Below are positions 14,545-22,900 of a stretch of DNA of 64,000 nucleotides, piece by piece. The translations under genes were made by a program, and so were the position numbers. This DNA comes from Streptomyces sp. ATexAB-D23 (GTDB lineage: Bacteria > Actinomycetota > Actinomycetes > Streptomycetales > Streptomycetaceae), in the NCBI RefSeq assembly GCF_000373645.1, contig NZ_KB892046.1:248001-312000 (forward strand), given 5' to 3'. Position 1 is the stretch's first letter. Every line of letters begins with the position of its first letter. The notes beneath the pieces are model-generated. The model saw only the letters and a list, made by a program, of their open reading frames with translations. It ran no database searches and was not told the DNA's origin.

Positions 14545-14681
14545 AGCTCAGATGGACGTCGGGAGCCTGTGCTCCCGACTGGTACTACGGAGTGACGCCG
14601 GAGTGGGTGCGGCGGGACGGCAAGCGCGTCGGCTTCGGCGTTGTCGTCGGACGCTTCTACGCCTATCTGACGTGGAGGTGA
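14541..14681 (+). CDS. Tiny aromatic phage protein (46 aa)
   Basis: 46 residues, MKLRWTSGACAPDWYYGVTP at the start and GVVVGRFYAYLTWR at the end; beta-rich, five Trp/Tyr clusters. Overlaps the previous gene by four bases. Unknown. Confidence 0.5.
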   Translation: MKLRWTSGACAPDWYYGVTPEWVRRDGKRVGFGVVVGRFYAYLTWR

Positions 14682-14683
14682 CG

Positions 14684-15091
14684 GTGGCCAACTCTAGCAA
14701 GGCTAAGGGTACAACCTGGGAGTCCGCCCTCGTCGCCTACCTCCGCGAGCAGCACAACCCTGGCGCCCGCCGGAACGTCCAGATGGGGTCGAAGGACATC
14801 GGCGACATCGACGGCTACTACCTACACGCCCTGGAGGCGAAGGCGGAGAAGACCATCACTCTCTCCGACTACATCGCGCAGGCCAACAAGGAAGCCGTCC
14901 ATGCCGGCCAGCCGTTCGGCTGCGCGGTCGTCAAGCGACGGATGAAGGGCACCGCGGACGGCTACGTGGTACGCGACGTGGCGACGGACGTGCGGCTGAT
15001 GAACCGGCTGAGGGTCATGGAGTCGGCGCTACAGAGCTTCGCACCTGAGGCATACGCAGAGCTGGACCGACTGCACAGGGAGGCAGCGTGA
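14684..15091 (+). CDS. Hjc-like Holliday junction resolvase / PD-(D/E)XK endonuclease
   Basis: 135 residues. TTWESALVAYL supplies the first Glu (residue 13), KDIGDIDG the Asp (about 41) and ALEAKAEKT the ExK pair (51-53): the order and spacing of Hjc-type resolvases. KTITLSDYIAQANKEA and GCAVVKRRMKG are typical of the actinophage branch. It probably resolves recombination intermediates before packaging. GTG start two bases after the previous stop. Confidence 0.7.
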   Translation: MANSSKAKGTTWESALVAYLREQHNPGARRNVQMGSKDIGDIDGYYLHALEAKAEKTITLSDYIAQANKEAVHAGQPFGCAVVKRRMKGTADGYVVRDVATDVRLMNRLRVMESALQSFAPEAYAELDRLHREAA

Positions 15092-15219
15092 TCTACGTCG
15101 GCAAGGACGGCGACGAGAGCGACGAGGGCGTCCCGGAATTCCACTTCGTAGACGACGTGCTCTACCTGTGTCACGAGGGCGACCACTACTGCGCCGCCGG
15201 CGCCCTCCCCGACGAGTAG
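15088..15219 (+). CDS. Tiny acidic phage protein (43 aa)
   Basis: 43 residues from a GTG overlapping the resolvase stop; acidic, with a CHEGDHYC segment that could bind a metal. Last gene before a palindrome and terminator. Confidence 0.5.
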   Translation: MIYVGKDGDESDEGVPEFHFVDDVLYLCHEGDHYCAAGALPDE

Positions 15220-15223
15220 CCCA

Positions 15224-15239
15224 CGTAAGTCGACTCACG
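15224..15239. repeat. SalI-centred palindrome copy 4
   Basis: CGTAAGTCGACTCACG, five bases after the stop of the preceding gene and ten before the terminator stem; the same layout as at 7139. Confidence 0.85.
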
Positions 15240-15248
15240 CAAGGCCCT

Positions 15249-15280
15249 AGCCCCCTGACTCTCCGGAGCAGGGGGCTTTC
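15249..15280 (+). terminator. Intrinsic terminator
   Basis: AGCCCCCTG (15249-15257) pairs with CAGGGGGCT (15269-15277), followed by TTT. Confidence 0.8.
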
Positions 15281-15314
15281 GGCGTAGGAGACCGCCCACG
15301 ACGAGAGGAGAGCC

Positions 15315-17792
15315 GTGCGACTGACCGAAATTCTGGGGCGCCTGAGCGGGGTCGTCGACGACCACGACGGTCATCTTGCGTACTGCCCAGCCCACCGAGA
15401 CCGCACCACGCCCAGCCTGAAGCTGACGCTCAAGGAGAGCGGACAGCTCCTCTACGTCTGCCGGGCCGGCTGCACTCAGACGGACGTGGGCGCCAAGATG
15501 AAGGAGCTGGGGCTGCATCCGTCCGACTTCTTCAACGTCGACAGCCAGGGTATGAAGACCATCTCCGCCAAGGCGCCGGAGACCGTCGGCCCCGGAGAGA
15601 TCGCCGGCCTGAAGATGTTTGTCGACGAGACGTCGGCCGCCCTGGCTGACTCCCCGGAGGCGGTGGCGTACCTAGCCCGTCGCTTCGGCCTTTCCGTCGA
15701 CCAGGCGGAAGACCTGGGCGTCGGATACGCGGCACCGGGAGACCGCCCACAGCCGTGGCTTTCTCGCGGCTTCACGAGGCACCCGCGCATCACCGTCCCG
15801 CTCTACGGCGCCGATGGCGTCGCACGGGGCCTACAGGGACGCGATATCGGCGGACGCTGCCCGGCACGCTGGGTGTCCCTAGCCAACCCGGAGGGTCGCA
15901 TGTGGTCGAAGTACGGCCTGCTCTCCGCCGGCACGGGCTACGACACGATCCTCGTCACGGAGGGGCCAGGAGATGGTCTGACGTCGGTCGGCGTGGGCTA
16001 CGACGCGCTCCTCATCCGGGGCGCTGGTGTGGCTCGGAACGCAGCCCTCGTGGCGGAACTGGTCACCGTTCTCCGCGGCCGTGATGTCGTGTTCGCCTTC
16101 GACCCGGACGACGCGGGAGCACGGGGCATCGCGGTTCTGTCGGCAGCGCTGACGGAGGACGGCAACGCCCCGCGTCAGCTCCAGTTCCCGAACGTCAAGG
16201 AGGACCTGACCGCCTGGCGGGAGAGGACACCGGAGACGTTCGCCAGTGAGCTGCACACCGCCGTCCGTTCCGCCCCGGTCGTCGACCTGACGTCGGCACC
16301 CGTTCCCGAGCCCGTGAAGGAGGAGATCGACATGCCCGCTACTGACGCCGCCCTGGAGTCGATGGACCTTTCCTCGCGGCAGGCGTTCGACAGCACAGAC
16401 GTCGGCATTGCCGTCATGCTCCGCGACTTCATCGCCCGCAACGGCGGGGGAGTGCGCTACGCCAAGGGGCTCGGCTTCCTCGTCTGGGACGGCAAGGTGT
16501 GGGCGCCGGGAGGCGACAAGGTGCGCGAGTCCCTGCACCTGATGGGGGCGGAGCTGATCGCGTCGGCCGACGACTCGAAGCGCCGCCTGGCGCTCAAGGC
16601 GCTGACGAACCGGTCCATCGACGCCGTGATGAAGGAGCTGCCGAGCGCTCCTGGGGTGCCGGTAAAGGCAAGCGACTTCGACGCCCGTCACGATCTGCTG
16701 TCCGTGGCGAACGGGACGGTCGACCTCCGCACCGGCAAGCTCCACCCGCACACGCCGGCAGACATGATCACCAAGCGGCTCGACGTCGCCTACTACCCCG
16801 GCGCCCCGGCCGACCGGTGGAACCAGTTCCTGACGGAGGTGTTCCCCGAACACCCCGACCTTCCGGACTTCATGCGCCGGCTGGTGGGCTACGGCATCAC
16901 CGGGTCGACGTCGGAACACTGCTTCGCCTTCATGCACGGGCAGGGGAGCAACGGGAAGAGCGTCTTCCTGGACGCCCTGATCCACGTCTTCAAGGGCGTC
17001 ACCCAGGCGACGCAGTTCTCCACCTTTGAGAAGTCCGTGAACGTCGGCCAGGCGTCGCCCGAGCTGGCCTCCCTCCGCGGTGCACGGCTCGTGACGGCGT
17101 CGGAGACCGAGAAGTACAGCCGCCTGGCGGAGGCCCTGGTCAAGCAGTTGACCGGTGGCGACCCGATCACGTGCAGGTTCCTGAACCAGAACCCGTTCAC
17201 CTACGTGCCCAGCTTCTTGCTCCTCGTCGCCGGCAACTTCAAGCCGGCCATCCTGTCGCAGGACGAGGGGACGTGGCGCCGGGTCAAGTTGATCCCCTTC
17301 GACGCGACGTTCTCCAACGCACTGGGCAACAAGGACACCACGCTCCCCGCCAAGCTCCGTGACGAGGCGGAGGGCATCCTCGCGTGGGCCGTGGCCGGCG
17401 CCGTGGAGTGGTACGCGGACGGGCTGAGTGAGCCGTCCTCCGTCGCCACCGCAACCCAGGCGTACCGGGAGTCGGAGGACCGGCTCGCTGAGTTCCTGAA
17501 CGCCCGGTGTGTCCGCTCCGGAGACGTCCGGGTTGCCCCCATGGCGATTCGCAGGGCCTACGCGGAGTGGGCGGAGGACGCCGGCCTGGACCGCAAGGAG
17601 AAGCTCAGCGGCTGGGCTCTCGCGGTCGAGCTGGAGTCCCGCGGCTTCAAGAAGGCCAAGCGCAAGGGTGCTTGGGGCTTCGACGGGTTGCGGCTGAAGA
17701 CGGATGAGGAGATCCAGGTCGCCAACGCAGCAGAGCAGGAACTCGCCGACGCACCAGCCGGCTCAGACATCTTCGGACAGGAGGCAGCATGA
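15315..17792 (+). CDS. DNA primase-helicase (Zn finger, TOPRIM, SF3/D5-like AAA+)
   Basis: 825 residues. A CHC2-like zinc unit is at residues 22-58 (YCPAHRDRTTPSL...CRAGC), followed by a TOPRIM region (ILVTEGPGDGLTS near 215 and VFAFDPDDAG near 260). After a Pro/Val linker at about 325 come a D5_N-type domain and an SF3-like ATPase with Walker A GQGSNGKS near residue 540 and a conserved ETEKYSRLAEALVKQLTGGDP segment. Such fused proteins prime and unwind at the phage replication fork. GTG start behind AGAGGAGAGCC; four-base overlap with the polymerase gene. Confidence 0.85.
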   Translation: MRLTEILGRLSGVVDDHDGHLAYCPAHRDRTTPSLKLTLKESGQLLYVCRAGCTQTDVGAKMKELGLHPSDFFNVDSQGMKTISAKAPETVGPGEIAGLKMFVDETSAALADSPEAVAYLARRFGLSVDQAEDLGVGYAAPGDRPQPWLSRGFTRHPRITVPLYGADGVARGLQGRDIGGRCPARWVSLANPEGRMWSKYGLLSAGTGYDTILVTEGPGDGLTSVGVGYDALLIRGAGVARNAALVAELVTVLRGRDVVFAFDPDDAGARGIAVLSAALTEDGNAPRQLQFPNVKEDLTAWRERTPETFASELHTAVRSAPVVDLTSAPVPEPVKEEIDMPATDAALESMDLSSRQAFDSTDVGIAVMLRDFIARNGGGVRYAKGLGFLVWDGKVWAPGGDKVRESLHLMGAELIASADDSKRRLALKALTNRSIDAVMKELPSAPGVPVKASDFDARHDLLSVANGTVDLRTGKLHPHTPADMITKRLDVAYYPGAPADRWNQFLTEVFPEHPDLPDFMRRLVGYGITGSTSEHCFAFMHGQGSNGKSVFLDALIHVFKGVTQATQFSTFEKSVNVGQASPELASLRGARLVTASETEKYSRLAEALVKQLTGGDPITCRFLNQNPFTYVPSFLLLVAGNFKPAILSQDEGTWRRVKLIPFDATFSNALGNKDTTLPAKLRDEAEGILAWAVAGAVEWYADGLSEPSSVATATQAYRESEDRLAEFLNARCVRSGDVRVAPMAIRRAYAEWAEDAGLDRKEKLSGWALAVELESRGFKKAKRKGAWGFDGLRLKTDEEIQVANAAEQELADAPAGSDIFGQEAA

Positions 17793-19693
17793 GGCAATTT
17801 ACCTTCCCCCTTCTGGGGCGCGAGTTCCCCGTCTCGGTACCCGAGCGGCCGGAGGACCTGGCCCACTTCATTGCCTGGCTCTCCCGCCAGCTGCAGCCTG
17901 TCGCCGTTGACACGGAGACTCATGGGCTGAGCGTTCTCTCTGGCGACCCGGAGTACGTCCGTCTCGTCCAGTTCGGCAGCCAGGACGAGGCGTGGAACAT
18001 CCCGACCGAGCTGGGGGCGCCGTTCAAGGAGGCAGCCCGTACGGCGTTGCGCATCCTGATTGACGGCGTCGGCATCACCGGCCACAACTGGCACGGCTTC
18101 GATGCGCCGGCCCTGCACGTTCATCTGGGCATCCCGTACGACGACCTGTGCAAGAACGCCGTCGACACGATGCTGTGCTCCAAGCTCGTCGACCCACGGG
18201 CAGTTCAGGAAGGTGGCATCGGCTCCAGCCTCAAGCCTCTGTCGGACCACTACATCGACCCGACGGCGGCCGACACGCAGGGGGATCTCACTGCGGTTTT
18301 CCGGTCGCTCGGACTCGTGAAGGCGAACGGCTTCAGCCGGATCGACCTGTGGCACCCGGTGTACCAGAGCTACGGCGGGGGCGACGTACTCCTGACCGCC
18401 CGTCTCCGCCCCAAGCTGGAGGAGAAGCTCCGCACCCTGGGCGTCCCGCAGCGCCTTGTCGACTACGAGCACGAGGTGGCCCGCATCTGCGGCCACATGC
18501 AGATCCGCGGCCTGCTCCTGGACCAGGACTACACACGACGTCTGGCTGATGAGCTGGGGGAGGAGGAGGAGACCCAGACCGCCATCGTCCGCTCGTACGG
18601 CGTGGAGAAGCTGGGCAGCCCCGCCCAGATCGCCGAAGCACTCATCGGCATGGGTGAGGCACTGACGGAGCGCACAGCCGGCGGGGCGGTCAAGGCCGAC
18701 AAGAGCGTTCTCTCCGCCCTGGCGGACATGGACTTGTACGGCAACCGCCTGGGAGTCCGCACGCCCAACCCGCTCGCCGTCGCCGTCATCAAGGCGAAGC
18801 GTGCCGGCAAGTGGAAGTCGGCCTACGCGGACAACTTCCTGACGTCGCTGGACCGCACCGGGCGCATTCACCCGGGCATCCGGACCATGCAGGCACGGAC
18901 CGGGCGCATGTCCGTGACGAACCCTGCCGTTCAGACGCTGCCGTCGGGTGACTGGAAGATCCGGCGGTGTTTCCTGGCCGAGCCGGGGGAGCGGATCATC
19001 TCCGTCGACTTCCAGGCCGTGGAGCTTCGTGTCCTGGCGGCACTGGCCGGCGTGGCACGGATGAAGGAGGCGATCAACGCCGGGCGAGACCTTCACTCGT
19101 TCACCGCGGAGCTGGTTTTCGGTCCCGACTTCACGCCGAAGCACCGCAAGATCAGTAAGGCCATCGGCTTCGGGGTGGTCTACGGCGGTGGCGCTGCCAC
19201 GATCCAGCGTCAGACCGGCGCCCCGCTGGAGGAGGTCAAGAGGGCCGTCGCCGCCTACCACCGGACCTACCCGGAGGTGCGACGGGCGGCGAACCGATGG
19301 CAGCGTGAGGCGTTCTCGAACGGCATGGTGACGACGTCGGTGACCGGCCGGCGCCTGCCCCTGGACCGCGACAGGACGTACGCCGTGACGAACTACCAGG
19401 TTCAAAGTGCCGCACGGGACTGCCTGGGGCAGGCGCTGATCAACATGGAGGCCGCCGGGCTGCTGTCGTATCTCCGCTTGCCCGTACACGACGAGATCAT
19501 CGCGTCGGCGCCGGCAGCGGAGGCGGAGGAGATCGGCAGGGCGATCGGGGAGTGCATGACGTTCGATCTCTTCGGGGTGCCCATCGAGTCCGACCCGGAG
19601 ATCGGAGGGAGGAGCTGGGGCTCGCTGTACCTGCCCGGCGACCAGAGGGCGGCGCACGACGAGTGGTACGCAGCCCAGCCGGTGGCAGCATGA
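17789..19693 (+). CDS. Family A DNA polymerase with 3'-5' exonuclease domain
   Basis: 634 residues. Exonuclease domain first: AVDTETHGL (ExoI, about 45), NWHGFDAPAL (ExoII), later YGGGDVLLTARL (ExoIII). Polymerase motifs: GRMSVTNPAVQTLP, motif A IISVDFQAVELRVLAALAG, motif B KHRKISKAIGFGVVYGG and motif C LPVHDEIIAS. No 5'-nuclease domain, as usual for phage replicases. It would be the replicative polymerase, acting with the coupled primase-helicase. The O-helix Arg/Lys/Tyr residues appear intact. Confidence 0.9.
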   Translation: MRQFTFPLLGREFPVSVPERPEDLAHFIAWLSRQLQPVAVDTETHGLSVLSGDPEYVRLVQFGSQDEAWNIPTELGAPFKEAARTALRILIDGVGITGHNWHGFDAPALHVHLGIPYDDLCKNAVDTMLCSKLVDPRAVQEGGIGSSLKPLSDHYIDPTAADTQGDLTAVFRSLGLVKANGFSRIDLWHPVYQSYGGGDVLLTARLRPKLEEKLRTLGVPQRLVDYEHEVARICGHMQIRGLLLDQDYTRRLADELGEEEETQTAIVRSYGVEKLGSPAQIAEALIGMGEALTERTAGGAVKADKSVLSALADMDLYGNRLGVRTPNPLAVAVIKAKRAGKWKSAYADNFLTSLDRTGRIHPGIRTMQARTGRMSVTNPAVQTLPSGDWKIRRCFLAEPGERIISVDFQAVELRVLAALAGVARMKEAINAGRDLHSFTAELVFGPDFTPKHRKISKAIGFGVVYGGGAATIQRQTGAPLEEVKRAVAAYHRTYPEVRRAANRWQREAFSNGMVTTSVTGRRLPLDRDRTYAVTNYQVQSAARDCLGQALINMEAAGLLSYLRLPVHDEIIASAPAAEAEEIGRAIGECMTFDLFGVPIESDPEIGGRSWGSLYLPGDQRAAHDEWYAAQPVAA

Positions 19694-20106
19694 CCGCCCG
19701 TCTCCCCGTTCCAGCCGTCCGCAGGGCGACCGGAGTTGACCGGTCCCCCGTGGCCGGTTCCCGACCGTCCACCGCCAGGCACCCGGTGCCCCGACCCTGT
19801 CCCATTCTGCCCCCTATGCGTGCACCTGAGCCGTCTCACGGCCCGTCACGGCGTGACACTCTGCGACGGTGGGAGGAGGCGGACGAGTGGTCATGCATCT
19901 ACTGTGACGCTTCGTTCGGCCCGATGGTTGTAGCGGAAGTGGACCACATGACTCCTCTTGCGAGAGGGGGCGTTCACGAGTCGTTCAACCTCGCGCCGGC
20001 GTGCGCGGAGTGCAACCGAGCCAAGGGTGATCTGGACATGTCCGACTGGCTCCGCATTCTTGCTGGTCAGTTGGACACGGAGCGCGAGGTTACGGTTACG
20101 CGCTGA
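19690..20106 (+). CDS. HNH endonuclease
   Basis: 138 residues. After an Arg/Pro-rich, probably disordered 50-residue N-terminus the HNH core appears: CIYCDASF, AEVDHMTPLARGGVHESFNL and CAECNRAKGDLD, giving the His-Asn-His set flanked by two CxxC zinc pairs. ATGA overlap with the polymerase gene. It may act in replication or packaging, or be a homing-type nuclease; the sequence cannot decide. Last gene of the replication operon. Confidence 0.82.
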   Translation: MTARLPVPAVRRATGVDRSPVAGSRPSTARHPVPRPCPILPPMRAPEPSHGPSRRDTLRRWEEADEWSCIYCDASFGPMVVAEVDHMTPLARGGVHESFNLAPACAECNRAKGDLDMSDWLRILAGQLDTEREVTVTR

Positions 20107-20188
20107 GTTGTTCGGCCGTCTCGCCACGCACACACCACCTTCACATCGGTAACGAATCCATAACACCGTTCAAGATTGCACTGGTCTA

Positions 20189-20244
20189 TGTCGCGCGACA
20201 GAACCGCAGGTCAGCTCTGTTGCGCAACATAAGTCGTACTTACT
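20189..20244 (+). promoter_or_regulatory. Double palindromic operator (TGTCGCGCGACA and GTTGCGCAAC) with weak promoter
   Basis: TGTCGCGCGACA at 20189-20200 is a variant of the canonical palindrome. GTTGCGCAAC follows at 20219-20228, centred 29 bases further on. Aligned to the stronger copies, CTCTGT (20215) and CTTACT (20239) would be the -35 and -10. The 227-base gap from 20107 to 20333 otherwise holds no gene. Confidence 0.5.
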
Positions 20245-20333
20245 CAGGGTGCATACCGAGACCCCAAACCATGACATACCGGCGGTAACGCCACTCGCGC
20301 CACGTGCGCACGACGATTGCCCGTGGGGGAGCA

Positions 20334-20792
20334 GTGACCTACAGTCCAAATCACGTCGCAGACGGACAGCACCTGATGAACCTTCTGGACACGCTGGATC
20401 GTGACCTGATCGAACTCCGTCAGATGGTGTCGATCTACGACGACGCAGTGACCATGCCGGGGCGGCGTCCCGACGTGGACCCGGACGGGACAGGCCGGCG
20501 GATGACCGCGGACCCCTCCCGTCCGACCGAGAACATCGCCCTGGACAGCTCCCGTGCGGAGCTACTGGAACAATTGGAAACCGGCATCTCGTACGTGACT
20601 CGCGCACTGGCGTATGTGCGGGGTGCCACAGCATCAATGGACCGGTCCCTTGCCCGATGGGAGGGGGAGGAGGTCCAGATCCCGGGGGGATGCAGTGAAC
20701 GTACTGACGGGGCCTCGCTCGACGCCGGCCCAGGCAGCCAGCTTGCTGGAGTTGGCGACGCTGACGGAGCTGTCGCTCCTGCACCGCACTGA
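20334..20792 (+). CDS. Helical phage protein of unknown function
   Basis: 152 residues from GTG with GGGGGAG upstream. Helical segments LMNLLDTLDRDLIELRQMV and ELLEQLETGISYVTRALAYV surround a Pro/Asp-rich loop. The last 35 residues overlap the next gene in another frame and look compositionally poor, so the functional part may end near residue 118. Unknown. Confidence 0.5.
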   Translation: MTYSPNHVADGQHLMNLLDTLDRDLIELRQMVSIYDDAVTMPGRRPDVDPDGTGRRMTADPSRPTENIALDSSRAELLEQLETGISYVTRALAYVRGATASMDRSLARWEGEEVQIPGGCSERTDGASLDAGPGSQLAGVGDADGAVAPAPH

Positions 20793-20913
20793 CGTCGTGA
20801 CGCTCATCGACGCCACGACCCTCTACCGCGCGGCCGGCTGGGAGTTCTGCCCCCTGGCCGTGGCTGACGTCACGATCGCGGAGTCCTACGGCCTGACGGT
20901 CGAAGACATCTAA
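20695..20913 (+). CDS. Small phage protein, unknown
   Basis: 72 residues from GTG after GGGGGG; LLELATLTELSLLHRTDVVTLIDATT is helical, followed by LYRAAGWEFCPLAVADV. Overlaps the preceding frame by 98 bases, unusual for this phage; the ribosome binding site favours this start. Confidence 0.5.
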   Translation: MNVLTGPRSTPAQAASLLELATLTELSLLHRTDVVTLIDATTLYRAAGWEFCPLAVADVTIAESYGLTVEDI

Positions 20914-20917
20914 GCTC

Positions 20918-20933
20918 CGCAAGTCGACTCACG
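20918..20933. repeat. SalI-centred palindrome copy 5
   Basis: CGCAAGTCGACTCACG, five bases after the stop of the preceding gene and just before a terminator. Confidence 0.85.
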
Positions 20934-20940
20934 GACCCCC

Positions 20941-20978
20941 GGCGCACCCGTTCCGACAGGAGCTGGGGCGGGTGCGCC
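20941..20978 (+). terminator. Hairpin terminator
   Basis: GGCGCACCCG (20941-20950) pairs with CGGGTGCGCC (20969-20978); an 18-base loop and no T-run. Confidence 0.65.
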
Positions 20979-21022
20979 CTGAAGCACGGCACTACATGTG
21001 ACCCAGGCCACAAAAGAGTCGC

Positions 21023-21051
21023 GTCACATCTTTGAGCTATCGCCCCATAAC
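21023..21051 (+). promoter_or_regulatory. Phage-specific promoter P4, upstream of sigma-factor gene
   Basis: GTCACA 21023-21028 and CATAAC 21046-21051 in the same extended context as P1-P3, with CCAGGTACACCA downstream as in P1. It drives the sigma-like gene, which would give positive autoregulation if that sigma recognises it. Confidence 0.75.
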
Positions 21052-21083
21052 CCAGGTACACCAGTCATTCACGAGGAGCCGAC

Positions 21084-21863
21084 ATGTCTCAGACCACCGT
21101 GACCAACACTCAGATCCTGGCCGCACAGGGCGGGGACGAGACGGCGATGTGGGACATCGTCTCCGCCTACGAGCCGCTGATCCGAAGCACCGTTCGGTCC
21201 GTCGCGCCGGCCGCGAACGAGGACCAGGCGGAGGATCTGCTCCAGGAGGCCCGGATCGTGCTCATCCAGCACATCCGCGAGTACTCCACGGAGGCCGACT
21301 CCGCGTCCCTCTCTTCATTCGCCTACCGGGCACTGCGCCGCACCGTTGCGGAGGAGTGGGTCCGGATGTCCAGCGCCGTCACGGTCAACCCGGTGATGGT
21401 GATCCGGGTTCGACGGGCCCTGTGGGAGGCAGCGGGCGACGTTGACCGCGCCTGGACGATCGTATCGACCTACCCCGACGTGACGCACCGCATCTCGCGT
21501 GAAGCATTTGTGAGCGTGTGTGAGGCACTTGCGGACACGGGCAGCCTGGACGCTCCGGCTCCGGGCGGGGACAGCGGCCTGACGTGGGCGGACCTCACCC
21601 CCGACACCTCCGCCGACTTCACCGCCACCACGGAGCGTCGGGACCTGGCCCGCTGGCTGCTCACCCAGGTCCCGCCCCGTCAGGCGTACGCACTGCGCGC
21701 CTTCTACGGCATCGGAGGGCTGCGCCAGTCCGACGAGCAGACCAGCGACGAGATGGGCATCAGCTCCCACCGAAGCTGCCAGGCCCTGCGCAAGCTCCGG
21801 AGTCGCGGACTGGAGAGTGCCCGTAACGTCGCCGCCGGCCACCACATCACGCTGGCTGCGTAA
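21084..21863 (+). CDS. Phage-encoded sigma-70 family RNA polymerase sigma factor
   Basis: 259 residues. Region 2-like: MWDIVSAYEPLIRSTVRSV then EDQAEDLLQEARIVLIQHIREY (about residues 28-78), continuing FAYRALRRTVAEEWVR, the region 2.3-2.4 equivalent. A variable middle (100-185) is followed by region 4: LLTQVPPRQAYALRAFYGIGG, DEQTSDEMGISSHRSCQALRKLRSRGLE. Region 1.1 and a proper region 3 are absent, as in ECF-like or phage sigmas. It is expected to redirect host core polymerase to P1-P4. The gene has its own P4 copy 33 bases upstream. Confidence 0.8.
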   Translation: MSQTTVTNTQILAAQGGDETAMWDIVSAYEPLIRSTVRSVAPAANEDQAEDLLQEARIVLIQHIREYSTEADSASLSSFAYRALRRTVAEEWVRMSSAVTVNPVMVIRVRRALWEAAGDVDRAWTIVSTYPDVTHRISREAFVSVCEALADTGSLDAPAPGGDSGLTWADLTPDTSADFTATTERRDLARWLLTQVPPRQAYALRAFYGIGGLRQSDEQTSDEMGISSHRSCQALRKLRSRGLESARNVAAGHHITLAA

Positions 21864-21896
21864 GTCACTCATCAACCGACCGAAAGAGAGTCTGCT

Positions 21897-22031
21897 ATGT
21901 ACCCCTCCCTTGACGCCTACGACCTTCAGGGTGTCCGTCCCGACGAAGCCGCCCTGTGGGGCGCCGACATCATCGCCGCCGTTGACGACCTGGCGGACGC
22001 CTGGATCTTCGACGCGGAGTTCACCGACTGA
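21897..22031 (+). CDS. Tiny acidic phage protein (44 aa)
   Basis: 44 residues, MYPSLDAYDLQGVRPDEAAL at the start, strongly acidic (net about -11), helical. GAAAGAG lies upstream. Directly after the sigma gene; an anti-sigma or DNA-mimic role is imaginable but unsupported. Confidence 0.45.
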   Translation: MYPSLDAYDLQGVRPDEAALWGADIIAAVDDLADAWIFDAEFTD

Positions 22032-22035
22032 GTTC

Positions 22036-22051
22036 CGTGAGTCGACTCACG
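22036..22051. repeat. SalI-centred palindrome copy 6
   Basis: Perfect CGTGAGTCGACTCACG; the symmetry extends three more bases on each side (TTC / GAA). Between the 44-aa gene and the 22081 gene, with no terminator here. Confidence 0.85.
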
Positions 22052-22080
22052 GAAGTGCCCACCACGACAGAGGAGAGATC

Positions 22081-22566
22081 ATGACCGAGTACATCGCACA
22101 GTGCCGATACAACCGTTCGGACACCATCAAGGCTCGCGTGGAGGACAAGGTCGTCTGGCTGGAGCCTGGAGTTGCCAACGTCGCCCTCACGCCGGCCGAC
22201 GCCCGCACCTTCGCCCGCGGCATCCTGGCCCTGGCCGACGGGGTCGACGGGGGAGAGGCGGAGACGACCATGTTCCCGGCGGTTGGTGACGTCGTGCGGA
22301 TCGTTTGCCCGGAGAGCGCCTGCGACCCCGAGCACGTGGGGGGTATCGGGGTGCTGACCAGAACCGACAACACGGACTGCAAGTACCGGGTCCGCCTGCC
22401 CGGTGGCGAGATCGTGTGGGCGTACGAAGTGGAGGCTCCCACGAAGCCCACCCCCAACCCGTCACCCCGCGTGGCCTTCCTGGAGGAGGCTCGCCGGCTG
22501 GTCGGCTCCCGTGACGTCCCGCAGCTGCTCGCCGTGGCCCGCTTCCTGGCAGGAGAGAACGCATGA
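22081..22566 (+). CDS. Phage protein with central SH3-like unit and shared C-terminal helix module
   Basis: 161 residues. N-terminal MTEYIAQCRYNRSDTIKARV and helix TPADARTFARGILALADG; a central SH3/KOW-like barrel VGDVVRIVCPES...GGIGVLTRTDN..YRVRLPGGEIVWAYEVE; the C-terminal EARRLVGSRDVPQLLAVARFLAG is shared with the 22563 and 8775 proteins. Function unknown. Confidence 0.62.
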   Translation: MTEYIAQCRYNRSDTIKARVEDKVVWLEPGVANVALTPADARTFARGILALADGVDGGEAETTMFPAVGDVVRIVCPESACDPEHVGGIGVLTRTDNTDCKYRVRLPGGEIVWAYEVEAPTKPTPNPSPRVAFLEEARRLVGSRDVPQLLAVARFLAGENA

Positions 22567-22892
22567 GCGCCCCCAAGGTCGGCGACCGAGTCCGCATCAC
22601 CCAGGGATACAAATACGCCCCCGGCTACTTCGCCGGCATGACCGGCACGCTGGTGGAGGTCGACCCCGACGACTCGAACCTGCCGTACCGGGTCCAGGGT
22701 GACGGAGAGCCGTCGTGGGAAAAGGTCTGGGCTCACGCCGTGGAGGTGGTGACGCCGGTCGATCCGTTCGCGGGGGCGGGCGCCGGTCCCTCCCGGGACA
22801 CCCTCGTCATCCGCGCCAAGGAACTCCTGGCCGGCACCGATCACACCGCAGCCGACATCATCCGGATGGCGGCGTTCCTGACCGGGGAGTAG
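22563..22892 (+). CDS. Phage protein, paralogue of upstream gene
   Basis: 109 residues, ATGA overlap. Same order as its neighbour without the N-terminal domain: SH3-like VGDRVRITQGYKYAPGYFAG..GTLVEVD..LPYRVQGDGEPSWEKVWAHAVE, then helix module AKELLAGTDHTAADIIRMAAFLTG. A tandem duplication is the simplest origin. Confidence 0.62.
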   Translation: MSAPKVGDRVRITQGYKYAPGYFAGMTGTLVEVDPDDSNLPYRVQGDGEPSWEKVWAHAVEVVTPVDPFAGAGAGPSRDTLVIRAKELLAGTDHTAADIIRMAAFLTGE

Positions 22893-22900
22893 GCCGGCTC

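Noticed and set aside
21857..21873. CGTAAGTCACTCA after the sigma gene as a degenerate palindrome copy
   Set aside because: One base short and without the central GTCGAC; too weak to count.
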